From Buxus sempervirens (Eukaryota; Streptophyta; Magnoliopsida; Buxales; Buxaceae), in contig OX387183.1 of NCBI GenBank assembly GCA_947561395.2, positions 57,023,915-57,087,914 on the forward strand: a stretch of 64,000 nucleotides of DNA. Reading direction: 5' to 3'. Positions 1 to 10,492 of this stretch are shown one piece after another. A model generated the notes under the pieces. The model had not been told where the DNA came from. It ran no database searches and saw only the letters and a list, made by a program, of their open reading frames with translations. Numbering within the stretch: position 1 is the first letter of the stretch; each line of letters opens with the position of its first letter. A program made the position numbers and the translations under genes.

Positions 1-1315
1 TTTTCAACAGCTTCCCACTATCTAAAGGGCAATAATAAAATCAAATGACTAAAATAATTTGACAAAAGTTTTATGAAATCTATTTATTGAACCAACAGAT
101 AACAAATCCCATTCAAGTGCTCTAACATACATTTAACTTCCAACATTTGAAGAGAGTATAACATGATTTGCGCACAATTTTTCATGGGCTTTGTTATCAA
201 AAGGAATTCAAGCTTTTCCTGAAGTTTTTCCGTAGAATCCTCATTAATGATATCATATAGCTTTGCCTGAACAAGATAGAAAAAGAGAGCAAAAGTTGTG
301 ATCTTCCTATTTATCATCCAACATATTGGTGAGCTTTACAGTCCTCTATTTTGAATCCTTGTAAATACCTTGACAGATTATCAAATGTCAAACCTTGACT
401 TCAAAAGGTAATTTCATCAAATTACTCCACCCAGAACTTTGTAACAATGTGTTTGGCGCCATTGCAAAACCATAAACAAAAGCTCTAATATTGATTGATG
501 TAAAAATTTCTTTGGTCAAGTGTAAGGCAACGTATGAAGAAATAAAAAATAATAATAATAATAAGAGAAAACAACTAACCACAATATAATGATTTAAATG
601 GTTCACCAAGGCTATTTTCACAAGCCAAGACAATCAAAGGAACTTTAACTGTATAATAAAATATTGCACTAAAACACTCCTAACTCCTAACGAGGACCAT
701 ATTCTAAAAATCCCAAGAATATATCATAAACAAAGATTGTGATGAACACTGGTGATCGCAGTTGTAATGCACTCCCTAAAATACTCTGATCCTATACAAG
801 ATTCCACACAATAACATTTAAGAAGTAACTCTAAAAATAGAAAGCACATTCAAATTGACTATAACAGTTTTAAATGTATCTAAAACAAAGCAAAAATTAT
901 AAGATCAAAATAATTAGTTTCTTAAACTAACTGAGAATCCCATTTCTCTAAGCATTGGATACATACTCCAACAAATGTGGTGATAATTCCCCTTCTGCTA
1001 CGTTTAAAACTAAACTGACAACCACACACCAAACAAACGTTGAAATCATAAATGTCGATGACCATTCAGGCACTAAAAAGAAAAAGCAACTTGTAAATAT
1101 GGATCCCTTAAATAAAGATCATTACGTGACACTTACAGTTATCCAAAAAACTCGAAAATGATTCAACTCTACTGAAACAAATCATGGAAAGTCGGGATTC
1201 AGGCGTATTAAGACCAGAGATTCAACAATACCAGAAGACGAGAACCGAACGGAAATTAAACATAAAATTTATGCGAAAGAGAACACAGACATAATTTAGA
1301 CAGAAGAAATAATAC
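1..1315 (-). other. Probable intron 1 of the GGTase-I beta gene
   Basis: AT-rich sequence downstream, on the minus strand, of the exon 1 donor. No segment translates to the family's second-exon residues. Open frames here (for example 388-633 minus, mostly hydrophobic) lack similarity I can recognise. Either intron 1 exceeds 1.3 kb or a small exon was missed. Confidence 0.45.
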
Positions 1316-1504
1316 CCGATCTAGGGCATCGAGGATGTCCAGGCCTGAGATAACGAAATACGCGAGAGTAAGGTGGTTGATCTCTTGCTCCTGATACTCC
1401 GACGGTAGGTTTTGGTACATCATCTCCAAAAATCTTACATGACGCTCCTTGTCGAACAAATACGGTGACGAGGATGACAATGCAGAACTCCGTACAGATT
1501 TCAT
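1316..1504 (-). CDS. GGB: Protein geranylgeranyltransferase type I beta subunit, exon 1 (partial gene)
   Basis: The 63 codons read from the ATG at 1504 resemble the N-terminus of plant GGTase-I beta subunits: a short serine-rich leader, then FDKERHVRFLEMMYQNLP, QEINHLTLAYFVISGLDIL and DALDRV. The family enzyme, a heterodimer with the shared FTA/GGTA alpha subunit, attaches geranylgeranyl to C-terminal CaaL proteins such as Rho/ROP GTPases in the cytosol. The similarity stops at DRV, where a GT donor lies at 1315-1314, so I end exon 1 at 1316. The next family residues (DK, then a Trp-Val-Leu-Ser-Phe-Gln-like segment) are not visible before the left edge, so the later exons with the zinc ligands and barrel repeats are probably outside the window. 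The start fits because the leader before the FDKERH block has the family's usual length. The family is recognised confidently; the exon end is inferred. Confidence 0.8.
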
Positions 1505-1901
1505 GGCGGGGTTGAAATCAGATCCAGAGACAGTTCTGTGCTGAGATTCTCATAGAAGAAGCCGATTGATACCTAACACGATTCTGGGTGTTTCCTTTGA
1601 TACACACGGTCATCGGATTCCGGCGTCCGACCGGATTGAAACTGGTCACAACTTGAAATTTGGCAGAGGTCCAGTCTCTAAAATTAATTGGTCTTAGACT
1701 CTTAGCCCACCTTGGATTGGACATCATAGTTTTGAAATTGTATCCAAATCCAGCCCATTTTAAATGACTTCAAACCCCTTTTTCTTTATCCTTTTTTGTT
1801 TTCCTATTTGTATAAGAAATTATTAAGGAAATAACATATATTAAAATTTCATGTTACCTTATGTTAAATATTTTGTTACGGTAAGATTTTGCTATTTAAA
1901 A

Positions 1902-1926
1902 AAGAAGAAGAAGAAGAAGAAGAAGA
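1902..1926. repeat. (AAG)n microsatellite
   Basis: About eight AAG triplets, continuing into a purine-rich tract to about 1950. Confidence 0.9.
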
Positions 1927-2832
1927 AAAAGATAGAAGAAAGGAAAAGCTAGAAATCCCAAAATTTGATCTTAGCAAAAATGTTTCCCAAAGTGTAGGGG
2001 CAAACCCTTAAGTATTGTTGTATTAGTTAGGAAAAAATGAGAGGCAACGGTGACATAAGAGGGTTGTGATTAAGAAGAGATTAAACTACAATTATGCCAC
2101 AAATACATTAAAATATATATATATAATCCCAATGCCATCCAACAAACAGGGATTGATTTCCGTACAAGGCTGCCCTAACCTGCCTTGTTTAAACCGAGAT
2201 TAAGATAAAAAACCTTAAATCTCCATGTCATGTCAACCTAAATTCTTGCAATCAAAGGGCTTCTCAAATGCTTTTAGAATATGAAATTAATCATTTTTAT
2301 CATGAAGGCAAAGTAAATATATTTGCGTGCCAATTATGAAATTGATTACACATAATGTTTTTGAGTTTCTAAAGCATCTTAATTTATTATCGGGCATGTA
2401 AGTTTAGTGACATCACTTGCAATTTTTCTTTTGATTTGTTTTCTAAAGCTACCATGAGATGCTGTCACACGGTAACATTTCCTTGTTATTGTTTTTCACT
2501 TGTTTTTAATATTTTAGGTGGACCCACTTGAAAAAACATTAGTAGTGAGATGTTCTATATGGCAGCATCTCAGCATAAGCAGTAGAACGCAATTTGTTCG
2601 TTGGTGCTGAGAGGCTTGTTGTTATGCATTGAGCCATTGATAACAACAATGTGAAGTGGTGGGTGAAGAGTATTGACGTTCATGCAATTAGAAGGGCCAA
2701 AAATCTTTTGTGTGATAGTCCCCTAATGTTATTGCTGACACGGTTTCAATGCAGCTAATTGTTGTGCTATCAGATTTATCTCTTACTTGACTTTAGAAAA
2801 TGAGATGGCCTATCATCTCCATTGCTAGTCTT

Positions 2833-2884
2833 CTTTAGAATCACTGGAACCATGTAAGCTTTAGAATCACTGGAACCATGTAAG
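2833..2884. repeat. 26-bp tandem duplication
   Basis: Two adjacent copies, starting at 2833 and 2859, of a 26-bp unit beginning CTTTAGAATCACTGG. The copies are identical by eye, so the duplication is probably recent. Confidence 0.9.
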
Positions 2885-3394
2885 GTATAAAAATAATGGC
2901 ACAAAGCACCGATCCCGCAGAGGGTGCTAAGGTGACTTATCATCATTAGTCCCTAGCTTCCTTTTCTTGAAGGTGGTTCTCTAGCATGCTTCTTGTTGAC
3001 TTACCTTCAAGAAGCAAAACCGTGAACCTTTTTGCCGGTTTCTTATTTAGTCTATACAGAAGGGGTTCAACTTGGTTTGGTTAAAAACCAAGAACCAATT
3101 TATCCAAACAAATATTAGCTCATTTTGGGTTGGGCTACATAACCTATGGTTTGGTTTTGATTTTAAAATTTGTAACACTTCATTTTGGTTCGGTTTTGTG
3201 TTGATGTTTTGATTAACCAACAAAATTAAATCGAACTAAGACCAACATGAAAATACGCTAGCTTTACTAAACTGAACCGAACCAAACTTGTATGTGCATA
3301 CACATTCATGCAGTTTGGTTTCGGGCTAGAGTGATCAGTTCTCAATTTGGCTTGGTTTGGTTTTAACAGTCATAAACCTCAGTTTGGTCTTGGG

Positions 3395-3702
3395 TGTTGA
3401 AGAATTAGTTCCTAAATTGAAGGATCTGGAGATTTATTTCCTTAACCGTTTAAGAATTAGTTCCTTGATTATAGGAATTGGTTCCTTGATTATAGGATCT
3501 GTTTTGAATCATTTCCTAACTCATTGTACTGTTGTAGATATTCTCTGGAATGTTTCCAGAATGTAAAGCTTCTTTCTTTATTCATAGTTAGGTAAGATCC
3601 TATAAAGGGTGATGTAATACTCCCATGAATAGTATGAAAAATACAGCAAGGAATACTGTTTTCAGATCTGAATTCTTCTATCTTCATCTTCTATTTTCGT
3701 CA
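3395..3702 (+). repeat. 5' LTR of the intact copia element
   Basis: 308 bp, starting TGTTGAAGAATTAG and ending TTCGTCA, repeated at 8228-8547. A likely promoter TATA-like word is CCTATAAAGGG near 3599-3609. It carries G at the site in the GGATCTGTTTTG word where the 3' copy has A, and it lacks a 12-bp TTCCTTGATT-type duplication present in the 3' copy. Confidence 0.96.
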
Positions 3703-3714
3703 TGGTATCAGAGC
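3703..3714 (+). promoter_or_regulatory. Primer binding site (initiator tRNA-Met)
   Basis: TGGTATCAGAGC directly follows the 5' LTR. It is the usual plant copia minus-strand primer site, complementary to the 3' end of initiator methionine tRNA. Confidence 0.93.
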
Positions 3715-3759
3715 CAAACGATCTGAAGGATTATTGCTGAATTCGTCCATCAACAACTG

Positions 3760-6700
3760 ATGGATTCTTCCTCCAACAACATGCCGGAACCATCTCAACC
3801 AAGATCGGTTTCTACTGTTGTTCAATCTGAAGGTATTTTTAATGCTGGAATCATTTTAAATGAATCAAATTATGATATTTGGTCACAGTTGATGGAGATG
3901 CACATTGCCGAAAGAGAGAAACTCTCTTATATTCGGTGTAAGACGAAGCCACCTGCAGAATTTGAAGATGGCTATGAAAGGTGGTATGCTGAAAATCAGA
4001 AAGTGAAACGATGGATATTGATGTCCATGACTCCAGAAATTATGAAGCGTTATGTACGCTTATCCACTGCCTACGACATCTGGAGTGCTCTATCAAAAGC
4101 CTTCTATGATGGAAGTGATGAATTGCAGGTATTTGCTCTAAATCAAAAGGCATTTACAGCTGCACAAAAGGGAAAGTCTCTCTCAGAATATTATGGAGAG
4201 TTAACCGGAGTTTTCCGAGAATTGGATCATCGTGATAAAGTTGTCATGAAGGATCCTGATGATATCATTGCATACCGAAAGTCTATTGAACGACTAAGGG
4301 TGCACATATTTCTTGCTGGATTGGATGCATCATTTGATCAAGTTCGTGGAGAGATTCTACGCAAAGAACTTGTTCCAGATTTGGAAGAATGCTATTCATT
4401 AATTCGAAGAGAGGTGGTACGTCGAGCAACCCTGGTTGGGGAATCTGAAAAATCTGAAGCTTCCGCAATGATGACCCGCAACCGCCCAACCCACAACCAA
4501 GAGGACCGCCAAAGAGACTTTCCTCCAAAGCGTACAAATGGTGTTGATAAGCCTACATACAAGTGCACCCATTGCAATCAGATTGGGCATACCAAAGATC
4601 GATGCTTTGAACTGGTGGGATATCCCGAATGGTGGGATCATAGCCGTGCAGCCCGGAAGAAGAAAACTGGACCTGCTGCTGCTGCTGCTGTTGTTACAAC
4701 AGATGTTGCAACAGATGTTGCAACAGATGTTGGAACAGATGCCGAAATCCAGACTTCCTCCGTGTTAGTAGCCACTACAGATAACGGTGGTAAGGTTTTT
4801 AATATTTCTTCACCTGTTTCTAATAGTGCATGGATAATTGATTCTGGTGCTACAGATCATATGATATTTGATTCTAGACAGGTAAATCTTCTTAAACCTT
4901 CCTCACAACAAATTGTTTCAACTGCCAATGGTAACACTACCCCAGTTATTGGGGAAGGATCCTTGTCCCTCACTGATACTTTAAACCTCACTTCTGTTTT
5001 GGTTGTCCCATCTTTAGAATATAATCTCTTGTCAGTTTCTCAAATAACTAAAGCCTTATCTTGTGTTGTAATATTTTGGCCTGATTGTTGTGTTTTTAAG
5101 GACATCCAAACAAAGCAGACGATTGGTTGTGGTATTAGACGAGGCAAGCTATACTATCTGGATTTGGTGTCCGGAATCTCAGACAAGTTACATCAAGTCT
5201 TGGCAGTGAATGGCTATGAGGGGGAGAAGAAGATATCTGAAATCTGGCTATGGCATAGACGTCTTGGGCATGCTTCATTTGGTTATCTAAGGAAATTATT
5301 TCCTAGTTTATTCATAAAAGTGGATGCTTCTAGTTTCCATTGTGATGTATGTGAAATGGCCAAAAGCCATCGCACACCATTTCCATTAAGTTTGACATTA
5401 AGTCCACTTCCATTTATGGTGATACATTCTGATGTCTGGGGGCCATCTAAAGTCACTACTTTGGGAGGATCTCGTTGGTTTGTTACCTTTATTGATGATT
5501 GTACAAGGATGACTTGGTTATATTTAATGCAATCCAAAGGTGAAGTGAACTCATTATTTCAAAAGTTTCATAAATTTGTTGAAACTCAATACAATGCCCA
5601 AGTCAAGATTCTTCGGAGTGACAATGGTGGAGAATATCAAAGTTATGAACTTCAAAAGTTTTTGCACGCCCATGGCACTATCCATCAAACTACATGTTCC
5701 AATACACCCCAACAGAATGGTGTTGCAGAGCGGAAAAATCGACATTTGTTGGAAGTGGTTCGTGCCTCCTTGATTGCAGCCCATATGCCATTATCCTATT
5801 GGGGAGAAGCCCTTACTTCTGCAGCATATTTGATCAATAGAGTTCCCTCTAGCTCTATTGAATTCCAGACACCCCTCCAAGTTCTTACTACTGCTGTTGG
5901 TACAACAAGTGTCCCAAATTTACCTCCTCATATCTTTGGTTGTGTAGCTTTTGTCCATCTCTATAAACATCAACGCAACAAGTTAGCTCCTCGAGCGTTG
6001 CGATGTGTTTTTGTTGGATATGCTATACACCAAAAGGGGTACCGATGTTATCATCCTCCAACTCAACGCATGTTTATCACAATGGATGTGGTTTTCCATG
6101 AAGATGAAATGTATTTCTTATCTGAGTCTAAACTTCAGGGGGAGTATCAGAAGGAAATTCAGACTCTAGATTATGATTTGATACAGTATGAATATCAGAT
6201 TTGTGAAGAAACTGCTGCTGGAGAGGTCTGTCCTAACGATGTTGCAACACCTGCTGCAACACCTGCTGCAACAGAACCGTCTGTCACAGAAACAGCAGAA
6301 AATATTGCTGAATTAGATGATGATGAATGGCCAGAAACTGAAGGAGGAACACAAATAGAAGGCACTGGTGAAACAGAAGGAATAACACAATCAGAAGACA
6401 CCAGTCCATTCCTATTTGAGGGCGAGCCTCCCGTCAATATACCACACCAATCATCTACTGAGGATGTTCCTGATAGAGGATCTCAACCACAAATAAAACA
6501 GCTGCCACATCGTCAAACCAGAGGTATTCCTAAGCCCACATATGAACCTGAACTGTCTAGTAGAGTTAAGTATCCCATGAGTCATTATGTGTCTCACAAA
6601 AATCTGTCTGAATCAAATCAATCATTTGTGAATCAATTGTCTACTGTAGCTACTCCTAACAGTGTGCAGGAAGCCTTAGCTGACCCAAGATGGAAAGTTG

Positions 6701-8220
6701 CTATGAATGAAGAGATGAATGCCTTGCAAAAGAATCAAACTTGGGAACTTGTTGATTGTCCACCAGGGAAGAAGCCAGTGGGATGTCGATGGATCTACAC
6801 TGTGAAGTACAAGGCAGATGGCATGGTAGAACGGTATAAGGCAAGACTTGTGGCAAAAGGGTACACCCAAACCTATGGGATTGACTACACAGAGACATTT
6901 GCACCGGTAGCTAAAATCAACACTGTTCGGGTGTTGTTGTCTTTAGCTGCAAATTTGGAGTGGCCATTGCAACAATTTGATGTGAAGAATGCCTTTCTAC
7001 ATGGAGAATTATCTGAAGAAGTTTATATGAACCTTCCACCGGGTTACATGACACCAGCAAAACACAGTCAGAAGGTGTGCAGATTAAAGAAATCTTTGTA
7101 TGGATTGAAACAGTCTCCAAGAGCATGGTTTGGAAGATTTACAAAAGCCATGATAGGCTTTGGCTACCATCAAAGCAACTCAGATCATACATTGTTTCTA
7201 AAAAGGCAACAAGGTAAGATCACTGCACTCATCATCTATGTAGATGATATGGTAGTCACAGGGAATGATCCAGAAGAAAGGAAGGCACTACAAGAGTACT
7301 TATCTAAAGAATTTGAAATGAAGGACCTAGGTTCTTTAAAATATTTTCTTGGGATTGAAGTATCTAGATCTAAGAAAGGGATATTTCTGTCACAGAGAAA
7401 GTATACCTTGGATCTATTACAAGAAACTGGAATGTCAGCATGTCAACCAGCTGATACACCGGTGGAAGAAGGTTTGAAGTTATGTGTTGAGTCAGACCAA
7501 GTTCCAACTGATAAAGTGAGATACCAAAGACTTGTAGGGAGATTGATGTATTTAGCACATACAAGACCGGATCTTGCTTATGCATTAAGTATTGTTAGTC
7601 AATTTATGCATGATCCAGGAGAACAACATATGAATGCAGTCATGCGCATCTTGAGGTATTTAAAATCTGCACCTGGAAAAGGGGTTCTGTTCACTAAAAA
7701 CACAGACTGTTGTAACATCGATGCGACAGACTGTTACAACATTGATGCCTATACTGATGCTGATTGGGCTGGAGCTAAAGATGATAGGAGATCAACTTCT
7801 GGTTACTTTACGTTTGTGGGGGGTAACCTTGTTACATGGAGAAGCAAGAAACAAAATGTTGTTGCTCGTTCAAGTGCAGAAGCTGAATTCAGAGGTATGG
7901 CTCTTGCTCTTTGTGAAGCGTTGTGGCTGAAACTTCTTTTACAAGATTTGGGGTACTCATCTATGCAATCCATTCAATTGTATTGTGACAATAAAGCTGC
8001 GTGTGATATTGCTCATAACCCAGTCCAACATGATCGTACAAAACATGTAGAGGTGGACAGATTCTTTATTAAAGAAAAGCTTGATGAGGGTATATTGGAG
8101 TTACCTAAGATCAGATCAGAAGATCAATTGGCCGATCTTCTTACTAAAGCTGTCTCAAATCGGATCTTCTCAAAATTAGTAGACAAGTTGGGCATGTGTG
8201 ATATCTATGCACCAACTTGA
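3760..8220 (+). CDS. Copia Gag-Pol polyprotein, intact, 1486 aa
   Basis: One open frame holds all copia domains in order. Gag covers about residues 1-250, with a CCHC zinc knuckle at 268-285 (CTHCNQIGHTKDRC). Aspartic protease has DSGA at Asp361. The GAG-pre-integrase domain lies near 490-545, including LWHRRLGHASF. Integrase has catalytic Asp558, Asp621 and Glu657, the last pair spaced as in DD35E. Reverse transcriptase spans about 978-1230, with YVDD at 1160-1163. RNase H begins near 1331 (YTDADWAG) and has the SSAEAE and YCDNKAA blocks. The ATG lies 45 bases past the primer site and the stop overlaps the polypurine tract. In-frame duplications occur at TDVA (4699-4740), ATPAATPA (near 6240-6276) and just before RNase H (7702-7749). 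The length is typical for plant copia. The product should assemble virus-like particles in the cytoplasm and integrate cDNA in the nucleus. Confidence 0.97.
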   Translation: MDSSSNNMPEPSQPRSVSTVVQSEGIFNAGIILNESNYDIWSQLMEMHIAEREKLSYIRCKTKPPAEFEDGYERWYAENQKVKRWILMSMTPEIMKRYVRLSTAYDIWSALSKAFYDGSDELQVFALNQKAFTAAQKGKSLSEYYGELTGVFRELDHRDKVVMKDPDDIIAYRKSIERLRVHIFLAGLDASFDQVRGEILRKELVPDLEECYSLIRREVVRRATLVGESEKSEASAMMTRNRPTHNQEDRQRDFPPKRTNGVDKPTYKCTHCNQIGHTKDRCFELVGYPEWWDHSRAARKKKTGPAAAAAVVTTDVATDVATDVGTDAEIQTSSVLVATTDNGGKVFNISSPVSNSAWIIDSGATDHMIFDSRQVNLLKPSSQQIVSTANGNTTPVIGEGSLSLTDTLNLTSVLVVPSLEYNLLSVSQITKALSCVVIFWPDCCVFKDIQTKQTIGCGIRRGKLYYLDLVSGISDKLHQVLAVNGYEGEKKISEIWLWHRRLGHASFGYLRKLFPSLFIKVDASSFHCDVCEMAKSHRTPFPLSLTLSPLPFMVIHSDVWGPSKVTTLGGSRWFVTFIDDCTRMTWLYLMQSKGEVNSLFQKFHKFVETQYNAQVKILRSDNGGEYQSYELQKFLHAHGTIHQTTCSNTPQQNGVAERKNRHLLEVVRASLIAAHMPLSYWGEALTSAAYLINRVPSSSIEFQTPLQVLTTAVGTTSVPNLPPHIFGCVAFVHLYKHQRNKLAPRALRCVFVGYAIHQKGYRCYHPPTQRMFITMDVVFHEDEMYFLSESKLQGEYQKEIQTLDYDLIQYEYQICEETAAGEVCPNDVATPAATPAATEPSVTETAENIAELDDDEWPETEGGTQIEGTGETEGITQSEDTSPFLFEGEPPVNIPHQSSTEDVPDRGSQPQIKQLPHRQTRGIPKPTYEPELSSRVKYPMSHYVSHKNLSESNQSFVNQLSTVATPNSVQEALADPRWKVAMNEEMNALQKNQTWELVDCPPGKKPVGCRWIYTVKYKADGMVERYKARLVAKGYTQTYGIDYTETFAPVAKINTVRVLLSLAANLEWPLQQFDVKNAFLHGELSEEVYMNLPPGYMTPAKHSQKVCRLKKSLYGLKQSPRAWFGRFTKAMIGFGYHQSNSDHTLFLKRQQGKITALIIYVDDMVVTGNDPEERKALQEYLSKEFEMKDLGSLKYFLGIEVSRSKKGIFLSQRKYTLDLLQETGMSACQPADTPVEEGLKLCVESDQVPTDKVRYQRLVGRLMYLAHTRPDLAYALSIVSQFMHDPGEQHMNAVMRILRYLKSAPGKGVLFTKNTDCCNIDATDCYNIDAYTDADWAGAKDDRRSTSGYFTFVGGNLVTWRSKKQNVVARSSAEAEFRGMALALCEALWLKLLLQDLGYSSMQSIQLYCDNKAACDIAHNPVQHDRTKHVEVDRFFIKEKLDEGILELPKIRSEDQLADLLTKAVSNRIFSKLVDKLGMCDIYAPT

Positions 8221-8227
8221 GGGGGAG
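8217..8227 (+). promoter_or_regulatory. Polypurine tract
   Basis: TTGAGGGGGAG immediately precedes the TG of the 3' LTR, the usual plus-strand primer location. It overlaps the stop codon of the polyprotein. Confidence 0.92.
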
Positions 8228-8547
8228 TGTTGAAGAATTAGTTCCTAAATTGAAGGATCTGGAGATTTATTTCCTTAACCGTTTAAGAATTAGTTCCTTG
8301 ATTATAGGAATTGGTTCCTTGATTAGTTCCTTGATTATAGGATCTATTTTGAATCATTTCCTAACTCATTGTACTGTTGTAGATATTCTCTGGAATGTTT
8401 CCAGAATGTAAAGCTTCTTTCTTTATTCATAGTTAGGTAAGATCCTATAAAGGGTGATGTAATACTCCCATGAATAGTATGAAAAATACAGCAAGGAATA
8501 CTGTTTTCAGATCTGAATTCTTCTATCTTCATCTTCTATTTTCGTCA
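8228..8547 (+). repeat. 3' LTR of the intact copia element
   Basis: 320 bp, matching 3395-3702 except for one substitution and 12 extra bases near 8320-8332, an added TTCCTTGATTAG-type unit. It is followed by the target duplication TTGGG. Confidence 0.96.
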
Positions 8548-10329
8548 TTGGGTTGATGTCAACCTAGACTAAACCGAGTTGCAACCCAGTCAGTACCATG
8601 CTTTGCACAAAGTCACTCGCCAAACCGGATATCCAAGGGAGCAACTCATCTAGATTGTGGACTGCATGTGTTCCATGATTTGGAAGAAGAGTTTGGTGGC
8701 CTTTTACCCTTTGCATTGATGCTCCATAGGCTTCCTTGTTCTTAGCTTATTTTAGCATCAAGATGGGATCTTGAACTTATCATAGGGAATCTTCCGGTCC
8801 AGACTTCAGAGTCACATGGGCGCATGGTTGATCAAGTCCTTGATGATCCTCGGTTTAAATTAAGCCAGATGATCCTCAAATGGAGACTCAACTCATCAGT
8901 TGCAATTAAATGGAAAACTTCCATAGGGTGTTTTCTACACTAACGCAACAAGACAGAATAACTGAGGTGGCTAGGCGCTAGGCACTAGGCAGTAGGCACC
9001 ATCGTTTCTCACGAAGACAACCGAGCAACCTCTAATTGTGGCGTCGCATGGCAACCAAACGAAGCAAAGAGGCTTTTGATATTTGATAGTGCGATGGTCA
9101 CATGAGCACAAATGAGGGCGTCGCTTGTCTTCTTCTTGATACTGGTTAAGATTAACAACAGGTACTCAAATCTTTCTCTTTTGAGTCACACGTGAACAAA
9201 GGCACTAAGCGAGTAGGGGAAGTGACACAGTTGCCTGGCTAATGGCTATACTGATAAATAAATATTGAAAGACAGTTGTTTGTGGGAGGGAAGGGTGACA
9301 ACAAAATCGGGTAAAAGCTGCAGCTTTGGTTATCTTTCCAACCATGAATCTCAACACGAGGAGTCTGCTTTTTGCATGAAAATGAGTAAAAGCCATATTC
9401 TGTGAAGATGGATGGATAGGGAATTAGATTCCTACACCACCAAAATCCACTTCTAAATTGAAATATCATATTAAATTACAGAGATCTTACTGCATGCATT
9501 TTTAAGATTGGATCTGGCACGAGCAGTGCACGAGGAACAACGTGAAATAATTCCTCCCAAATGGGGATTGTTCAAGTTAGAAGCACGTGATGGCAGCTGG
9601 AAACTCAAACACCCGACTGGCCAACACTCTCATTTTAATATCGTTTCTTTGGGATCGAGTAAAGATTCTGTATGGGGGGATGCACAAATTCATGGGAGTA
9701 GTATAATCTAGTAATGCAGTGAGCAGTTGGGTGTATGGTTTATCAATTTGGTTTGTTTTAGTTGTATTGGAAACATGAGCTTATGATTGCAAGTACGGCA
9801 ACAACAAGAATAACAACGAAATACCTTATTTTAACAAGTAAAAGTTTTTCTAAGTTTCCTCTATCTCTAAAATTTTGGTCAATATATATACATTACAAAC
9901 ACAAACTTGAAGGCTATACCGTACAATCCCTTTCTTTTATTTCACTTTTTTTTTCTTTTTCAATAGTTCTGGTGGAGTATGTCGATAACATTATGTTATA
10001 AAAGCTCTTCTTGTTTAATTCATCCAAATTTAATTCTTATTAAATTTTTCTTCCTTATGAATAATTGATCCAAAACAATAAAACTATTTGCTACTAAGAA
10101 TTATTTGATTTTCAAGTGCTTATGGTTATTTGTGCTATATTACCCTTTGTGCTAAATTTATATTATTTATAATTGACCTTGGTTTAGGTTAGAGGTTGAA
10201 TCTCATCTAATCATAGACTTTGTTAATGAAAGGTGGACTCCAACTCACAGTGCATGCTAAGTTGCTAAGATGGTTGCTAAAAAATTTTACCTTGTAATTG
10301 GTTTTAGACTCCTGGTGAAAATAAACCAG

Positions 10330-10492
10330 CAACATGTGCAAGCAAGAAAAATAGAAGTAGACAAAGTGTCACTCTTTATATGGTTCAGCAAAGATGCCTA
10401 CATCCATGGATACTAGGAGTTCCTTCACTAGATTTGCGAAAATACGGTTACAGAGTACATAGCCCTCTCATGGTCCAAAAATGCAATGTTAC
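10330..10492 (+). repeat. Dispersed repeat, copy A
   Basis: It reads TGGTTCAGCAAAGATGCC, a purine/pyrimidine mix, GGAGTTCCTTCA, then GGTTACAGAGTACA and CCCTCTCATGG. The same word series appears in reverse complement at about 18984-19150. A half-repeat of the GAGTACA segment recurs at 10574-10600. The family is unknown; an LTR or small terminal-repeat retroelement fragment is possible. Confidence 0.7.

Larger units (their letters stand above)
1505..3389. other. Intergenic: GGB upstream region and non-coding sequence
   Basis: No gene recognised. The first 250 bases should hold the 5' UTR and promoter of the minus-strand GGTase gene. From about 3050 to 3389 the sequence is dominated by loosely repeated GGTTTGGTTT and AACCGAACC words, a low-complexity texture frequent in plant intergenic DNA. 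The first copia element is inserted at its right end. Confidence 0.6.
3390..8552 (+). mobile_element. Complete Ty1/copia LTR retrotransposon
   Basis: A full element. The target duplication TTGGG (3390-3394 and 8548-8552) flanks two LTRs that start TG and end CA. An initiator-Met tRNA primer site follows the 5' LTR, and a G-rich polypurine tract abuts the 3' LTR. Between them is one uninterrupted polyprotein with integrase ahead of reverse transcriptase, the defining Ty1/copia order. The LTRs differ by one substitution and one 12-bp indel, so insertion was recent on a plant time scale. All cis signals and catalytic residues I checked are intact, so it may be autonomous. I did not assign it to a named copia lineage. 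Confidence 0.96.

Noticed and set aside
955..1161. 68-codon plus-strand ORF
   Set aside because: Lies in the probable intron of the opposite-strand GGTase gene, and its composition is not protein-like.
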